Part shown: positions 27,404-37,885 of the stretch, one piece after another
Layout: each line of letters starts with the position of its first letter
Numbering within the stretch: position 1 is the first letter of the stretch
NCBI RefSeq assembly: GCF_032999765.1
Contig: NZ_CP136051.1
Span: 3,696,417-3,760,416, forward strand
Origin: Imperialibacter roseus
GTDB lineage: Bacteria; Bacteroidota; Bacteroidia; Cytophagales; Cyclobacteriaceae
Length of the DNA: 64,000 bases
Reading direction: 5' to 3'
The notes under the pieces: generated by a model
Database searches by the model: none
The model's input: the letters and a program-made list of their open reading frames with translations, nothing else
Told to the model about the DNA's origin: nothing
Position numbers and translations under genes: made by a program

Positions 27404-28948
27404 ATGAGAGCCAAACTAATTTTTCTCAGCCTTCTATCCTTCCACCTTGTGTCGGCGCAAAGTCCTAACATAGTGGTGCTCAATACCGGCCAGAAAGGCG
27501 CTGTCATTAGCAAACACATTTATGGTCATTTTGCCGAACACCTCGGGCGCTGTATTTACGGCGGCTTTTACGTGGGCGAAAATGGCAGCCCTATCCCCAA
27601 CACCAATGGTGTGCGCAACGACGTGGTGGCTGCACTGAAGAACCTGCAAATCCCTAACCTGCGCTGGCCCGGGGGCTGCTTTGCCGATACTTACCATTGG
27701 ATGGATGGCATCGGACCAAAAGACCTTCGGCCCACCATTGTTAACCGCTGGTGGGGTGGAGTGACTGAAGACAACAGCTTCGGCACGCACGACTTCCTGA
27801 ATATGTGTGAGCTATTGGAAACCGAACCCTACCTGTCTGGCAATGTGGGCAGCGGCACTGTGAAAGAGTTTGCTGACTGGATGCAATACGTGAACCACGA
27901 CGGTGTGAGTCCGATGGCTAAGCTGAGAGAGGAAAATGGGCGTAAAACCCCATGGAATGTAAAGTATTGGGGCGTGGGCAACGAGGCCTGGGGCTGCGGT
28001 GGTAACATGACAGCCGAATACTACGCCAATGTATATCGCCAGTTTGCCACCTACATGAGTGGTTGGTCTAATGAGGACGGGATATGGAGGATAGCTTCCG
28101 GCGCTAGCGACGCTGACTATCACTGGACAGAAACCCTGATGAAAAACATACCAAGCAACCTGGTTGATGCTGTAGCTCTCCACCATTACTCGGTGATCAA
28201 CTGGAGCAAGAAAAGCTCCGCTACCGGATTCACTGAAGAAGAGTACTTTACCACCATGCAAAGGGCCACGCAAATGGAGGAGCTGATCCAAAAGCACGTC
28301 GCCATCATGGATAAGTATGATCCGGAAAATAAAGTGGCCCTGGTAGTTGACGAGTGGGGCGGCTGGTACGATGTAGAGCCAGGTACCAACCCGGGTTTCC
28401 TATTCCAGCAAAACACCATCCGTGATGCCATGATTGCAGGTGTTACACTCAACATCTTCAATAACCACGCCGACAGGGTGAAGATGGCCAACCTGGCGCA
28501 AACCATCAACGTGCTCCAGGCGGTGATCCTGACCGACGAGGAGAAAATGATCCTCACTCCTACCTACCATGTCATGGAAATGTACAAAGTACATCAGGAT
28601 GCTACGTTGATTCCCGTAAGCGTAATCAGTGGTGACTATATGTCCGGCGACAAAAAGCTGGCTGCCGTTTATGCTTCAGCGTCTGTTGATAAAAACGGCG
28701 CTACTCACCTTTCCCTTGTCAACATAGACGCATCAAAAGAACAGGAAATTACAGTGAGAGTTGGCGGTTCCAAAAGCTACAAATCCGTGGATGGAAGAGT
28801 TTTGACCTCGGCCAAGCTACAGGACCACAATACCTTCGACAAACCAGATGCTGTAAAGCCAGTCAACTTTACAGGTGCGAAACTTTCGAATGGCACATTA
28901 ACGGTGAAGTTGCCTGCACATTCTGTGGCAGTGTTGGAGCTGAAGTAG
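27404..28948 (+). CDS. Secreted GH51 alpha-L-arabinofuranosidase
   Basis: The 514-residue enzyme has a signal peptide (cleavage after 'FHLVSA'). The barrel carries 'GHFAEHLGRCIYGGFY' and 'NLRWPGGCFADTYHW', both typical of GH51. The acid/base Glu is in 'YWGVGNEAWGCGG' and the nucleophile Glu in 'LVVDEWGGWYDVE'. A C-terminal beta domain ('LPAHSVAVLELK') completes the family architecture. It releases terminal L-arabinofuranose from arabinan or arabinoxylan fragments, probably in the periplasm, and so supplies the substrate for the following kinase, epimerase and isomerase genes. The gene heads the arabinose locus. Confidence 0.95.
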   Translation: MRAKLIFLSLLSFHLVSAQSPNIVVLNTGQKGAVISKHIYGHFAEHLGRCIYGGFYVGENGSPIPNTNGVRNDVVAALKNLQIPNLRWPGGCFADTYHWMDGIGPKDLRPTIVNRWWGGVTEDNSFGTHDFLNMCELLETEPYLSGNVGSGTVKEFADWMQYVNHDGVSPMAKLREENGRKTPWNVKYWGVGNEAWGCGGNMTAEYYANVYRQFATYMSGWSNEDGIWRIASGASDADYHWTETLMKNIPSNLVDAVALHHYSVINWSKKSSATGFTEEEYFTTMQRATQMEELIQKHVAIMDKYDPENKVALVVDEWGGWYDVEPGTNPGFLFQQNTIRDAMIAGVTLNIFNNHADRVKMANLAQTINVLQAVILTDEEKMILTPTYHVMEMYKVHQDATLIPVSVISGDYMSGDKKLAAVYASASVDKNGATHLSLVNIDASKEQEITVRVGGSKSYKSVDGRVLTSAKLQDHNTFDKPDAVKPVNFTGAKLSNGTLTVKLPAHSVAVLELK

Positions 28949-29018
28949 CACATGGCAAAGTGACAAGTATTTGATTGTATATTACCAGACTTTCTGACTA
29001 ACAAATCGCCTTAAAATA

Positions 29019-30704
29019 ATGAGCACCCACGCTGCTTTGGTTATTGGTATTGACTATGGCACCGACTCAGTCCGGGCCTTGCTTATGAACGCCCTGAATG
29101 GAGAGGAAATTGCCACCTCAGTATTTCAGTATCCACGCTGGAAAAAGGGGCTTTACTGCGAACCTGCGAAGAATCAGTTTCGCCAGCATCCTCTTGATTA
29201 TGTTGAGGGGCTGGAAGCAACAGTGAAAGACTGCCTGAAGCAGGCGGGTGCTGATGCTGCCAGCCGAGTGAAGGGAATTGCCATCGACACCACTGGATCA
29301 ACTCCGGTGGCAGTAGACGCCACCGGCACTCCTCTCGCATTGCTTCCGGGCTTCGAAGAGAATCCCCATGCCATGTTCGTGCTCTGGAAAGACCATACAG
29401 GCACCCACGAGGCGGCTGAGATCAATGCCCACGCCTTGAAGTACGCCACCAACTACCTTCAATACGTGGGGGGCATCTACTCGTCAGAATGGTTTTGGGC
29501 GAAACTGCTTCGCACGCTGCGGGTGGATGAAAAGGTGCGTGCTGCATGCTACTCGTGGGTGGAGCATTGTGACTGGATTCCCTATCTGCTGACAGGGGGC
29601 AATGATGTAAGTCAAATGAAACGGGGGGTGTGCTCCGCCGGACACAAAGCGCTTTGGGCTAAAGAGTTTGGAGGCTTACCCCCTGAAGAGTTCTTTACTG
29701 AGCTGGATCCGCTCCTGACTGGATTTAGAAGCAGGCTTTTTACTGACACCTACACCTCCGACAAACCCGCAGGGCAACTGTCCAAAGACTGGGCCAATAA
29801 ATTAGGACTGACAACAGACGTAGTAGTAGCCGTAGGTGCCTTCGATGCCCACATGGGCGCTGTAGGCGGTGAGATTGAACCCTACTATCTTAGCAAAGTA
29901 ATGGGCACTTCTACCTGTGATATGCTGGTGGCTCCAAAAAAGCAAATGGATGGTAAACTGGTGGCAGGTATATGCGGACAAGTAGACGGATCGATCATTC
30001 CTGGCATGTATGGTTTGGAGGCAGGTCAGTCGGCATTTGGAGACACCTATGCATGGTTCAAAAACCTGCTTAGCTGGCCACTGGAAAACCTGCTCAGCGA
30101 GTCAAAAATCATCGACAAAGCTACTGCCGACAAGTTAAAAGAAGAGCTTGAAGGCCAAATGATAGAAAAACTGAGCCTCGAAGCGGCCAAACTATCATTG
30201 CAAGCTACAGACGAGATAGCAATCGATTGGTTGAATGGACGTCGCACACCCGATGCCAATCAGTTGCTGAAAGCAGGTATTGCAGGACTCAATCTGGCAT
30301 CCGATGCGCCCCGCATCTTCAAAAGTCTGGTAGAAGCTACCTGCTTTGGAGCGAAAGCCATTGTCGACCGGTTTGTGGCACAGGGTGTGCCGGTAAAGGG
30401 CTTGATAGGATTGGGCGGTGTGGCCAAGAAATCGCCTTACATCATGCAAACCATGGCTGATGTGATGGGAATGCCCATTAAAATTCATAAATCGGAACAA
30501 ACTTGTGCCAGAGGTGCCGCTATGTTTGCAGCGACTGCCGCCGGTCTTTACCCTATGGTAGAAGAAGCCATGGAAGCGATGGGCCAGGGTTTTGATGCTG
30601 AATACCATCCAGACCATAAAAAGCATACGATACACCAGGAGCGTTACGAGAAGTTCAAAGCGCTGGGCCACTTTATTGAAACAAAAATGACGGTTAACAA
30701 TTGA
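29019..30704 (+). CDS. araB: Ribulokinase
   Basis: This 561-residue FGGY-family kinase starts 'ALVIGIDYGTDSVRALL', the phosphate-binding loop of the sugar kinase fold, and has 'YPRWKKGLYCEPAKNQFRQH', which is specific to AraB ribulokinases, plus the C-terminal 'IGLGGVAKKSPYIMQTMADV'. It phosphorylates L-ribulose to L-ribulose 5-phosphate in the cytoplasm. Its TGA shares one base with the araD start codon (TGATG), so translation is coupled. Length is normal for AraB. Confidence 0.97.
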   Translation: MSTHAALVIGIDYGTDSVRALLMNALNGEEIATSVFQYPRWKKGLYCEPAKNQFRQHPLDYVEGLEATVKDCLKQAGADAASRVKGIAIDTTGSTPVAVDATGTPLALLPGFEENPHAMFVLWKDHTGTHEAAEINAHALKYATNYLQYVGGIYSSEWFWAKLLRTLRVDEKVRAACYSWVEHCDWIPYLLTGGNDVSQMKRGVCSAGHKALWAKEFGGLPPEEFFTELDPLLTGFRSRLFTDTYTSDKPAGQLSKDWANKLGLTTDVVVAVGAFDAHMGAVGGEIEPYYLSKVMGTSTCDMLVAPKKQMDGKLVAGICGQVDGSIIPGMYGLEAGQSAFGDTYAWFKNLLSWPLENLLSESKIIDKATADKLKEELEGQMIEKLSLEAAKLSLQATDEIAIDWLNGRRTPDANQLLKAGIAGLNLASDAPRIFKSLVEATCFGAKAIVDRFVAQGVPVKGLIGLGGVAKKSPYIMQTMADVMGMPIKIHKSEQTCARGAAMFAATAAGLYPMVEEAMEAMGQGFDAEYHPDHKKHTIHQERYEKFKALGHFIETKMTVNN

Positions 30705-31402
30705 TGAGCAAGTACGATCACATTAGAGAGGAAGCCTTCGAAGCCAATATGCAGCTACCAAAATTGGGACTGGTGTTGTTTACATTCGGTAACGTAAGTG
30801 CAGCCGATCGCTCTCTGGGTGTCTTTGCCATTAAACCAAGCGGTGTGCCTTACGAGCAACTCAGTCCCGGGAAAATGGTGATTGTAGATTTTGATGGGAA
30901 AACCATCGACGGCAGCCTCCGGCCCTCTTCCGATACACTTACCCATGCTGTGCTATACAAACACTGGGAAAAAGTTGGCGGCATTACCCACACGCATTCT
31001 ACTTACGCCACCTCATGGGCACAAAGTCAGCGTGACATACCAATATTTGGCACAACGCATGCTGATCACAATACCGTCGACATCCCATGTGCCCCCCCCA
31101 TGAGTGACGACATGATCCGGGGTGATTATGAATACCAAACCGGCTTTCAAATCCTTAACTGTTTCAAAGAGAATAAATTGGATTACGAAGAAGTAGAAAT
31201 GGTGCTGGTGGGCAACCACGCTCCTTTTACCTGGGGAAAAGATGCTGCTAAAGCGGTATATAACAGTGCAGTGCTCGAATCGGTTGCTCAAATGGCACTA
31301 CTGACCGAGCAAATCAATCCAAAAGCGCCTCGGTTAAAAGACGCACTGATTAAAAAACATTTTGAGAGAAAACATGGCCCCAACTCCTATTACGGACAAT
31401 AA
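30704..31402 (+). CDS. araD: L-ribulose-5-phosphate 4-epimerase
   Basis: The 232-residue protein (ATG at 30704; a TTG three bases earlier is unlikely) is a class II aldolase-fold epimerase. Zinc ligands are in 'THTHSTYATSWAQS' and 'VLVGNHAPFTWG', and 'FTFGNVSAADRS' is the substrate phosphate loop. It converts L-ribulose 5-phosphate to D-xylulose 5-phosphate, which enters the pentose phosphate pathway. The gene overlaps araB by one base and is followed by araA after 11 bases. Confidence 0.96.
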   Translation: MSKYDHIREEAFEANMQLPKLGLVLFTFGNVSAADRSLGVFAIKPSGVPYEQLSPGKMVIVDFDGKTIDGSLRPSSDTLTHAVLYKHWEKVGGITHTHSTYATSWAQSQRDIPIFGTTHADHNTVDIPCAPPMSDDMIRGDYEYQTGFQILNCFKENKLDYEEVEMVLVGNHAPFTWGKDAAKAVYNSAVLESVAQMALLTEQINPKAPRLKDALIKKHFERKHGPNSYYGQ

Positions 31403-31413
31403 GAAATCGATAG

Positions 31414-32904
31414 ATGATTAACCTGAAAACATTAGAAGCGTGGTTCATTACCGGCAGTCAGCACCTGTACGGTGAAGAAACCCTCAAAACGGTTGCTGCC
31501 CACTCAAAGGAAATTGCAGGAGCACTGGATGCAGCCAACGGCGTGCCTGTCCGTATTGTGTATAAATCTGTTGCAACGACGCCTGAAGAGATTTACAAAA
31601 TTTGTAAGGAAGCCAACGAAGCCGACAATTGCGTCGCAGTAGTGGCCTGGATGCATACCTTCTCCCCTGCCAAGATGTGGATCAACGGCCTGAAGGCATT
31701 GAAGAAGCCCATGCTTCACCTTCATACGCAATTCAACCGGGACATTCCATGGTCTACCATCGACATGGACTTCATGAACCTGAATCAGAGCGCCCATGGG
31801 GACAGAGAGTTTGGCTTTATCATGAGCCGCATGCGCCTCAATCGTAAAGTGGTGGTAGGGCACTGGCAGGACGCTAAAGTAGTCACGCAGTTGAGCGATT
31901 GGCTTAGAGTAGCTTGCGGCTGGCACGACTGGCAGGGAGCGAAATTCTGCCGCATTGGTGACAATATGCGTCAGGTAGCCGTCACCGAGGGCGACAAGGT
32001 AGAAGCTGAAATCAAGTTTGGTTACTCTGTTAATGGCTATGGTGTAGGGGATGTGGTGGCTGTTATTAACCAGGTGTCGGACAGTGCGATTGATGTGCTG
32101 TGTGGCGAGTACGAACAACAATATGCTTTAGCAGCCACTTTGAAAAAAAGCGGAGCTCAACACAGTTCATTGCGAGAAGCCGCCAGGATTGAAATTGGTT
32201 TGCGTCAGTTTCTGGAAGCCGGCTCTTTCAAAGGCTTTACCGATACTTTTGAAGACCTACATGGGCTGGTGCAGCTGCCGGGTATTGCGGCGCAGCGACT
32301 GATGGCAGATGGCTATGGGTTTGGTGCCGAGGGCGACTGGAAAACAGCTGCCCTGGTGCGTGCCATGAAGGTAATGGGAAGTGGCCTGAAAGGTGGAAAT
32401 TCGTTTATGGAGGACTATACCTACCATTTCGACCCTTCCAATCCCTTAGTGCTCGGCTCTCATATGCTGGAGATTTGTCCTTCTATCGCTGATGGAAAGC
32501 CATCCTGTGAAGTACACCCACTGGGCATTGGCGGCAAAGCCGATCCCGTTCGCCTGGTGTTCAACTCGGCAGGTGGCCCGGCACTCAACGCTTCCATGAT
32601 TGACATGGGCAACCGCTTCAGACTGCTCGTAAATGAAGTTGAAGCCGTTGCTCCAAAGGAGGCGTTGCCTAAGCTGCCTGTCGCCAGGGTGCTATGGAAA
32701 CCCCTCCCCAACCTGAATACCGGCTGTGCTGCCTGGATTTACGCCGGAGGCGCCCACCACACCTGCTATAGTCAGAATTTAAGTGCTGAACAATTGGGTG
32801 ACTTTGCAGATATTGCTGGGGTAGAATTTACTTTAATCGATAAAAATACCGAATTAAGGCAATTTAGAAATGAATTGCGCTGGAGTGAACAATGTTTTCA
32901 ATAA
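31414..32904 (+). CDS. araA: L-arabinose isomerase
   Basis: This 496-residue protein has the AraA signature '[15 protein letters not shown]' at its start and '[20 protein letters not shown]' in the middle. Metal-binding residues of the family are present in '[16 protein letters not shown]' and 'MLEICPSI'. It interconverts L-arabinose and L-ribulose, the first step of the pathway. Order in this operon is B-D-A, as is common in Bacteroidota. A 48-base gap separates it from the transporter gene. Confidence 0.97.
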   Translation: MINLKTLEAWFITGSQHLYGEETLKTVAAHSKEIAGALDAANGVPVRIVYKSVATTPEEIYKICKEANEADNCVAVVAWMHTFSPAKMWINGLKALKKPMLHLHTQFNRDIPWSTIDMDFMNLNQSAHGDREFGFIMSRMRLNRKVVVGHWQDAKVVTQLSDWLRVACGWHDWQGAKFCRIGDNMRQVAVTEGDKVEAEIKFGYSVNGYGVGDVVAVINQVSDSAIDVLCGEYEQQYALAATLKKSGAQHSSLREAARIEIGLRQFLEAGSFKGFTDTFEDLHGLVQLPGIAAQRLMADGYGFGAEGDWKTAALVRAMKVMGSGLKGGNSFMEDYTYHFDPSNPLVLGSHMLEICPSIADGKPSCEVHPLGIGGKADPVRLVFNSAGGPALNASMIDMGNRFRLLVNEVEAVAPKEALPKLPVARVLWKPLPNLNTGCAAWIYAGGAHHTCYSQNLSAEQLGDFADIAGVEFTLIDKNTELRQFRNELRWSEQCFQ

Positions 32905-32952
32905 ACTTCTATTCTGAATTATAGATATACTTTAACCTTTACCTACTTACAC

Positions 32953-34569
32953 ATGAATAGTTTCGCAACGCTGGACTGGGCAGTCATCATTGGCTATTTT
33001 TTAGTCATCGCCGGACTCGCTATCTGGGTGATTTTACAAAAACAAAACAACACCGAGGACTATTTCCTGGCAGGCCGCAATATTGGTTGGTTCATCGTGG
33101 GTGCTTCCATATTTGCTTCCAATATCGGGTCGGAGCACGTGGTCGGTTTAGCTGGTGCCGGTGCCGGTGGCAAAATGCCCATGCTGATCTATGAGCTGCA
33201 CGCCTGGCTGGTCATTACCATGGGGTGGGTATTTCTCCCCTTCTACATCCGAAGTGGGGTCTTCACCATGCCAGAGTTTCTTGAGCGGCGCTTTAACTCC
33301 AGCACCCGTTGGTTTCTCAGCGTGTTTTCACTTTTGGCATATGTGCTCACCAAGGTATCGGTAACCGTTTATGCGGGCGGCATTGTGATCTCTTCTATTC
33401 TGCAAATCGACTTCTGGTTTGGCGCTTTGGCTACCGTCATTCTTACCGGTATTTATACTATTCTTGGCGGCATGAAAGCTGTTGTGTATACAGAAGCACT
33501 ACAGACCATTGTGCTGATCATCGGCGCAGGAACCCTTACTTTCATCGGACTCGACGCCGTAGGTGGCTGGAGTGGTATGCGTGAGTCGCTGGAGCCGGGC
33601 TACCTCAACATGTGGCGTCCACCTTCTGATCCGGATTTCCCATGGCCTAGTTTGGTGATTGCCAGCACCATTGTTGGTATCTGGTACTGGTGTACCGATC
33701 AATATATTGTGCAAAGAGTTTTGGCGGCTAAAAACATCAAAGAGGGACGTCGAGGTACTATCTTCGGCGGTCTGTTGAAGTTGCTTCCAGTTTTCCTTTT
33801 CCTGATTCCAGGTGTAGTGGCTTTGGCACTAAAAAACAGAGGCGAGCTTTCGTGGGATACCCCCGACCAGGCTTTTGCGGCCTTGCTAATGAACAGAATG
33901 CCAACAGGTCTGAAAGGGCTTGTGGCGGCCGGTTTGCTGGCAGCACTCATGAGTTCGCTGGCATCAGTTTTTAACTCTTGTTCCACGCTTTTCACCGTGG
34001 ATATCTACAAAAAATTAAGGCCGGAAGCTTCCGAGAAAAAGCTGCTGAGAACCGGCCGTATCGCCACGGGTTTTGTGGTGGTACTTGGCATTATTTGGAT
34101 TCCCATTATGCAAAATATTTCGGGTGTGTTGTATGAGTACCTGCAATCGGTGCAGTCGTACATTGCGCCACCTATCGCCGCCGTATTCTTGTTGGGTATT
34201 TCTTACAAACGAATCAACAGCCGGGGTGCTATGACTACGCTGGTGGTAGGCCTGGCTGTCGTATTTTTGCGTCTTGGTTTGGAGTTGGGCAGAGACTCGC
34301 TGGATCCGGGCAGCCTGCTTCATACTTTTGGGACAATGAACTTCCTGACATTCTCTTCCTGGTTCTTCCTGTTCTCTATTCTGTTGTGCATTGGCTCCAG
34401 CTTGCTAAGCCCTGCACCATCAGAGGCACAACTTCAGGGGCTCACATTCTCTACGTTATCCGAAGAGCAAAAAACAGCCAACCGTGCCAGCTACAATGTT
34501 TGGGATATCGTTTTTTCTCTTCTTGTTATAGCCATTGTAGCGTTTGTAATGATTAGCTTCGCCGAATAG
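32953..34569 (+). CDS. Sodium/solute symporter (SSS family), probable arabinose importer
   Basis: The 538-residue protein has about 14 transmembrane segments. 'NTEDYFLAGRNIGWFIVGAS' followed by 'NIGSEHVVGLAGAG' is typical of SglT-type sodium/sugar symporters, and 'YTEALQTIVLIIGA' is the family signature region. The serine pair in 'LLAALMSSLASVFNSCST' lies on the segment that forms the second sodium site. Placement between araA and the arabinose-type regulator points to uptake of L-arabinose released by the GH51 enzyme. Sugar specificity is inferred from context only. Confidence 0.92.
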   Translation: MNSFATLDWAVIIGYFLVIAGLAIWVILQKQNNTEDYFLAGRNIGWFIVGASIFASNIGSEHVVGLAGAGAGGKMPMLIYELHAWLVITMGWVFLPFYIRSGVFTMPEFLERRFNSSTRWFLSVFSLLAYVLTKVSVTVYAGGIVISSILQIDFWFGALATVILTGIYTILGGMKAVVYTEALQTIVLIIGAGTLTFIGLDAVGGWSGMRESLEPGYLNMWRPPSDPDFPWPSLVIASTIVGIWYWCTDQYIVQRVLAAKNIKEGRRGTIFGGLLKLLPVFLFLIPGVVALALKNRGELSWDTPDQAFAALLMNRMPTGLKGLVAAGLLAALMSSLASVFNSCSTLFTVDIYKKLRPEASEKKLLRTGRIATGFVVVLGIIWIPIMQNISGVLYEYLQSVQSYIAPPIAAVFLLGISYKRINSRGAMTTLVVGLAVVFLRLGLELGRDSLDPGSLLHTFGTMNFLTFSSWFFLFSILLCIGSSLLSPAPSEAQLQGLTFSTLSEEQKTANRASYNVWDIVFSLLVIAIVAFVMISFAE

Positions 34570-34580
34570 TTAGCACATCG

Positions 34581-35270
34581 TTGAAGCCCATTAAATATAG
34601 TACCGAAGACCGTATTCATGTTGCCGTAGATTGTATCATCTTTGGCTTCGATGGACAGGAGTTAAAAGCACTTTTGATCCACAGGAAGATGGATCCGGGA
34701 CTTGGGGTGTGGTCGCTGATGGGCGGCTTTGTTAAAATCGACGAAAGTCTGGACGAGGCAGCCGTAAGGATTTTGCACTCCCTTACAGGGCTTGATAATA
34801 TTTATATGGAGCAGCTCCATAGCTATGGAGCGGTGCACCGGGATATAGGCGGCAGAGTGATTTCTGTCGCCTATTTTGCTTTGATCAATATTGAAGACTA
34901 CGAAGAACAAGTGCTCGACGAACACGATGCCCGCTGGGTGCCTCTCAACGAACTGCCGGATTTGATTTTCGACCATAAGCAAATGGTGCAGGACGCCCAC
35001 CAGCGCCTTCGCCAAAAGGTAGCCAATCACCCGATTGGTTTTGCCTTGCTGCCTGAAAAATTTACACTCCCACAGCTCCTGAGCTTGTACGAGGCTATTT
35101 ACGATGCGCCTATCGACAAGCGAAACTTCAGCCGGAAAATGCTGTCATTGGGCATATTGAAAAAACTGGCCGAAAAGGAAAAAAGCAGCTCCAGAAAAGG
35201 AGCCTTCTTCTATGTGTTCGATCAGGAAAAATATGAGAAGCTTTCCAACGAGGGCCTTAGTTTTATCTGA
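34581..35270 (+). CDS. Nudix-fold transcriptional regulator of arabinose genes (NrtR/AraR type)
   Basis: The start is a TTG at 34581; no ATG lies between it and the Nudix domain, and the gene follows the transporter by 11 bases. Of 229 residues, about 1-145 form a Nudix fold, but the Nudix box reads 'GGFVKIDESLDEAAVRILHSL': the catalytic Glu pair of REUxEE is missing, so hydrolysis is unlikely. Residues about 150-229 form the winged helix ('RNFSRKMLSLGILKKLAEK'). Bacteroidota use such proteins (AraR of Bacteroides thetaiotaomicron) as repressors that respond to L-arabinose. The gene is likely co-transcribed with its targets, giving feedback control. Confidence 0.88.
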   Translation: MKPIKYSTEDRIHVAVDCIIFGFDGQELKALLIHRKMDPGLGVWSLMGGFVKIDESLDEAAVRILHSLTGLDNIYMEQLHSYGAVHRDIGGRVISVAYFALINIEDYEEQVLDEHDARWVPLNELPDLIFDHKQMVQDAHQRLRQKVANHPIGFALLPEKFTLPQLLSLYEAIYDAPIDKRNFSRKMLSLGILKKLAEKEKSSSRKGAFFYVFDQEKYEKLSNEGLSFI

Positions 35271-35278
35271 GCACTTTC

Positions 35279-37885
35279 CTACTCATTCCTCAGGCTATCC
35301 ACGGGATTGGCCAGCGCTGCTCTCGTTGATTGCGAGCTGATCGTCAAAAACGCCACTATAACCGCCGCCAAGCCAGGAAGTGCAAGCATCCACCACTGCA
35401 CTGCCACCCTGTAAGCAAATTCTTGCAACCATTGATCCACCAACCACCAGCCTACGGGCAGAGCGATGAGGTAGCCGATAGCAACCATTTTGATAAACCT
35501 TGAAGCGAACAAAGCAACAATGTGGCCGACAGAAGCGCCCAGCACCTTTCGAATACCCACTTCTTTGGCACGTTGCTGTGTGCTGAAGGCTGCGAGGCCA
35601 AACAGTCCGAGGCAGGCTATCAAAAGCGCTATAACGGTAAAAAAGCCAAATATTTCGCCCTGTCGAATATCTGCCTTATAAAGTTTATCAAAATTATCGT
35701 CCAGGAATTCGTAGTCGAAGGGAAGTGAAGAGTATTTACGAAATGTTTCCTCCAGAGAAACCACGGTTGCAGGAAGGTCTCCTGGCTTAACCTTTACAGA
35801 AATGTAGCGGAAATTCTCCCTCAGTTCTACCAGTAGTGGCGCAATCGTCATGTGCATCGAATGCATATGAAAATCTTTGATCACACCCACAATGGTCTTG
35901 TCACCCTCCCAGCCAGACGTAAAGGTCTTTCCCACCGCTTCGTCGACAGACCACCCAAACTCCCGGCAGGCCGCTTCGTTCACAACAATATTTTTGGAGG
36001 ATTGATCAAGTGCATACTCAGGTGACAACGTCCTTCCTGCAATCAGCTCCATGCCGAATACTTCGAGGTAGTTTTCGTCGGTTCTCAGCTGATAAATGGT
36101 ATGGTCATAATCAGTCTCTTTCCCTTCCTCCTTCAGGCTAACCACGTTACTCTGCTCTACATTAGTAGGAAGGTTTTGAGAAATAGTGACGGCCACCACT
36201 TTCGGGTTTGCCAGCCATTCTGCTTTTATGGCCTCAAAGCTGTCTCTTACATTACCATCATAAGACCGGATTGTAAAAACATGCTCTTTTTCAAATCCAA
36301 GTTCCTTTTCGCTAATGAACTTGAACTGAGCATAAGCCACAAAGCTACAGATAATCATGGCAACAGAAATAGCATACTGCCCAATGATCAAACCTTTTTG
36401 CAGACGAATTCCAGAATCAGACGCATTCATTTTCCCTTTCAGCACCTTTACTGGCACAAGCGACGACATAAATAAGGCTGGGTAACTGCCGGATAGTATA
36501 CCTACAATGATAACCAACAGCAACAAACCGGGGGCTAGTATAATAAAGTCACCCATGTTGAACACCAGCGTCCTGTCGACCATCTGCCCGAAGTATGGCA
36601 AAGAGGCCGGTAGCAATAGTGCGGCCACTGCCAATGCAACGAAAGTGACAAATACAGACTCACCAAGGAATTGCATCACCAGCTGCCATTTGTGAGCGCC
36701 AATTACCTTCCGCAACCCCACTTCCTTTGCTCTGCCAATAGATCGGGCAATGGCCAGGTTCATATAGTTGACGCACGCAAGTATCAGGATCAATGCAGCT
36801 ATCATTGAAAAAAGTGCCAGCTGCGCAGGGTTTCCTCTGGGGCCAAGATCGAAGTTGACCGCCGTTTGCAAATGCCATTCCGTGATTGGCTGGATCAAGT
36901 AAGTCGGGTAGTCGTCGTAGGCCCATCGTTGTTTCAGAAGCTCCGGCATCTTTGCCTGCAGTCCAACAGCATCGGCACCTTCTTTCACCTTCAGAAAAGA
37001 GTAAAATGCATTTCCCTCCCACTTTTCCTTTGCTTTATCGTCCAGATAGTACTGATCTGCCTCAAGGCTCCAAACATGCGTAAACTGTAACGTGGAGTTG
37101 AGAGGCGGATCCTGAATAATGGCGGTCACCTGAACCTTTCGGCCATCCAAAGTTAACGACGTTCCCATCACATCATCGGTTCCAAAAAGCTTTTGGGCCA
37201 GCGACTCGGTCAGCACTATGCTTTCTGGAGTCAAGAGTGCGCTCTCCGCATCACCTCTTAAAAAGTTGAAGTCAAACACCTTAAAAAATTGAGGATCCGC
37301 AGAGATTCCCTTTTCCAGGTAGCTAACCTCTCCCATTGTGATAATTCGGGTTGGTGCCTGTAGCGAAGTAGCCGCTTCCACCTCCGGAAAATCACTCATG
37401 AGTGTTTCAGCGAACCCAGCTGGCATTACGGCAAAGTAATCGCTACCCATAAAAGGGTTGAATGTTTGTTGTTGATAAGTCCGGTATATTCTTTTTGAGT
37501 CAGGATAAAACCTGTCAAACGACAGCTCGTGCCTGACATACAAAAAAATTAGAATAAAGGCGGTGAGGCTAAGTGCCAATCCGCCAACATTAATGGCTGC
37601 GTAGAGCTTTTGACGCAGCATACTGCGCCAGCCAACCTTCACATAGTTTTTGAACATCCCGAACTGATTCATGCGATAACTCCCTCCAATGGGTTTAATA
37701 ATTGTTGGCCTGAAAAGTTTGATTACGTCAAGTGTAAAGAGCCATTTGGCTTTTGATTGACCTTTCTCTAAGCACCTGTCGTCAAATCGCTCAAACAAAT
37801 CACCTTCAATATCCTCCTGGTAATCCGGATGGCAGAACCAGCGGAAGAAGCGGAGGGGCAGTTTGGGTGGATGGTGCTTATTCAT
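35279..37885 (-). CDS. FtsX/MacB-type permease with N-terminal prefix domain, array copy 5 (last transcribed)
   Basis: The 868-residue protein begins with a cytoplasmic prefix of about 85 residues ('RFFRWFCHPDYQEDIEGDL'; this copy has Q where the others have R). Then comes the double MacB/FtsX architecture: a transmembrane helix near residue 100, a periplasmic domain of about 240 residues, three helices, and a second periplasmic domain and helix set. The coupling segments 'VGLRKVIGAHKWQL' and 'VGIRKVLGASVGHI' usually contact an ATPase. The ATG lies inside the end of the upstream permease gene (8-bp overlap, ATGAATAA). The stop is 8 bases from the convergent Nudix regulator gene. Transported substrate unknown. 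Confidence 0.9.
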   Translation of the reverse strand: MNKHHPPKLPLRFFRWFCHPDYQEDIEGDLFERFDDRCLEKGQSKAKWLFTLDVIKLFRPTIIKPIGGSYRMNQFGMFKNYVKVGWRSMLRQKLYAAINVGGLALSLTAFILIFLYVRHELSFDRFYPDSKRIYRTYQQQTFNPFMGSDYFAVMPAGFAETLMSDFPEVEAATSLQAPTRIITMGEVSYLEKGISADPQFFKVFDFNFLRGDAESALLTPESIVLTESLAQKLFGTDDVMGTSLTLDGRKVQVTAIIQDPPLNSTLQFTHVWSLEADQYYLDDKAKEKWEGNAFYSFLKVKEGADAVGLQAKMPELLKQRWAYDDYPTYLIQPITEWHLQTAVNFDLGPRGNPAQLALFSMIAALILILACVNYMNLAIARSIGRAKEVGLRKVIGAHKWQLVMQFLGESVFVTFVALAVAALLLPASLPYFGQMVDRTLVFNMGDFIILAPGLLLLVIIVGILSGSYPALFMSSLVPVKVLKGKMNASDSGIRLQKGLIIGQYAISVAMIICSFVAYAQFKFISEKELGFEKEHVFTIRSYDGNVRDSFEAIKAEWLANPKVVAVTISQNLPTNVEQSNVVSLKEEGKETDYDHTIYQLRTDENYLEVFGMELIAGRTLSPEYALDQSSKNIVVNEAACREFGWSVDEAVGKTFTSGWEGDKTIVGVIKDFHMHSMHMTIAPLLVELRENFRYISVKVKPGDLPATVVSLEETFRKYSSLPFDYEFLDDNFDKLYKADIRQGEIFGFFTVIALLIACLGLFGLAAFSTQQRAKEVGIRKVLGASVGHIVALFASRFIKMVAIGYLIALPVGWWLVDQWLQEFAYRVAVQWWMLALPGLAAVIVAFLTISSQSTRAALANPVDSLRNE

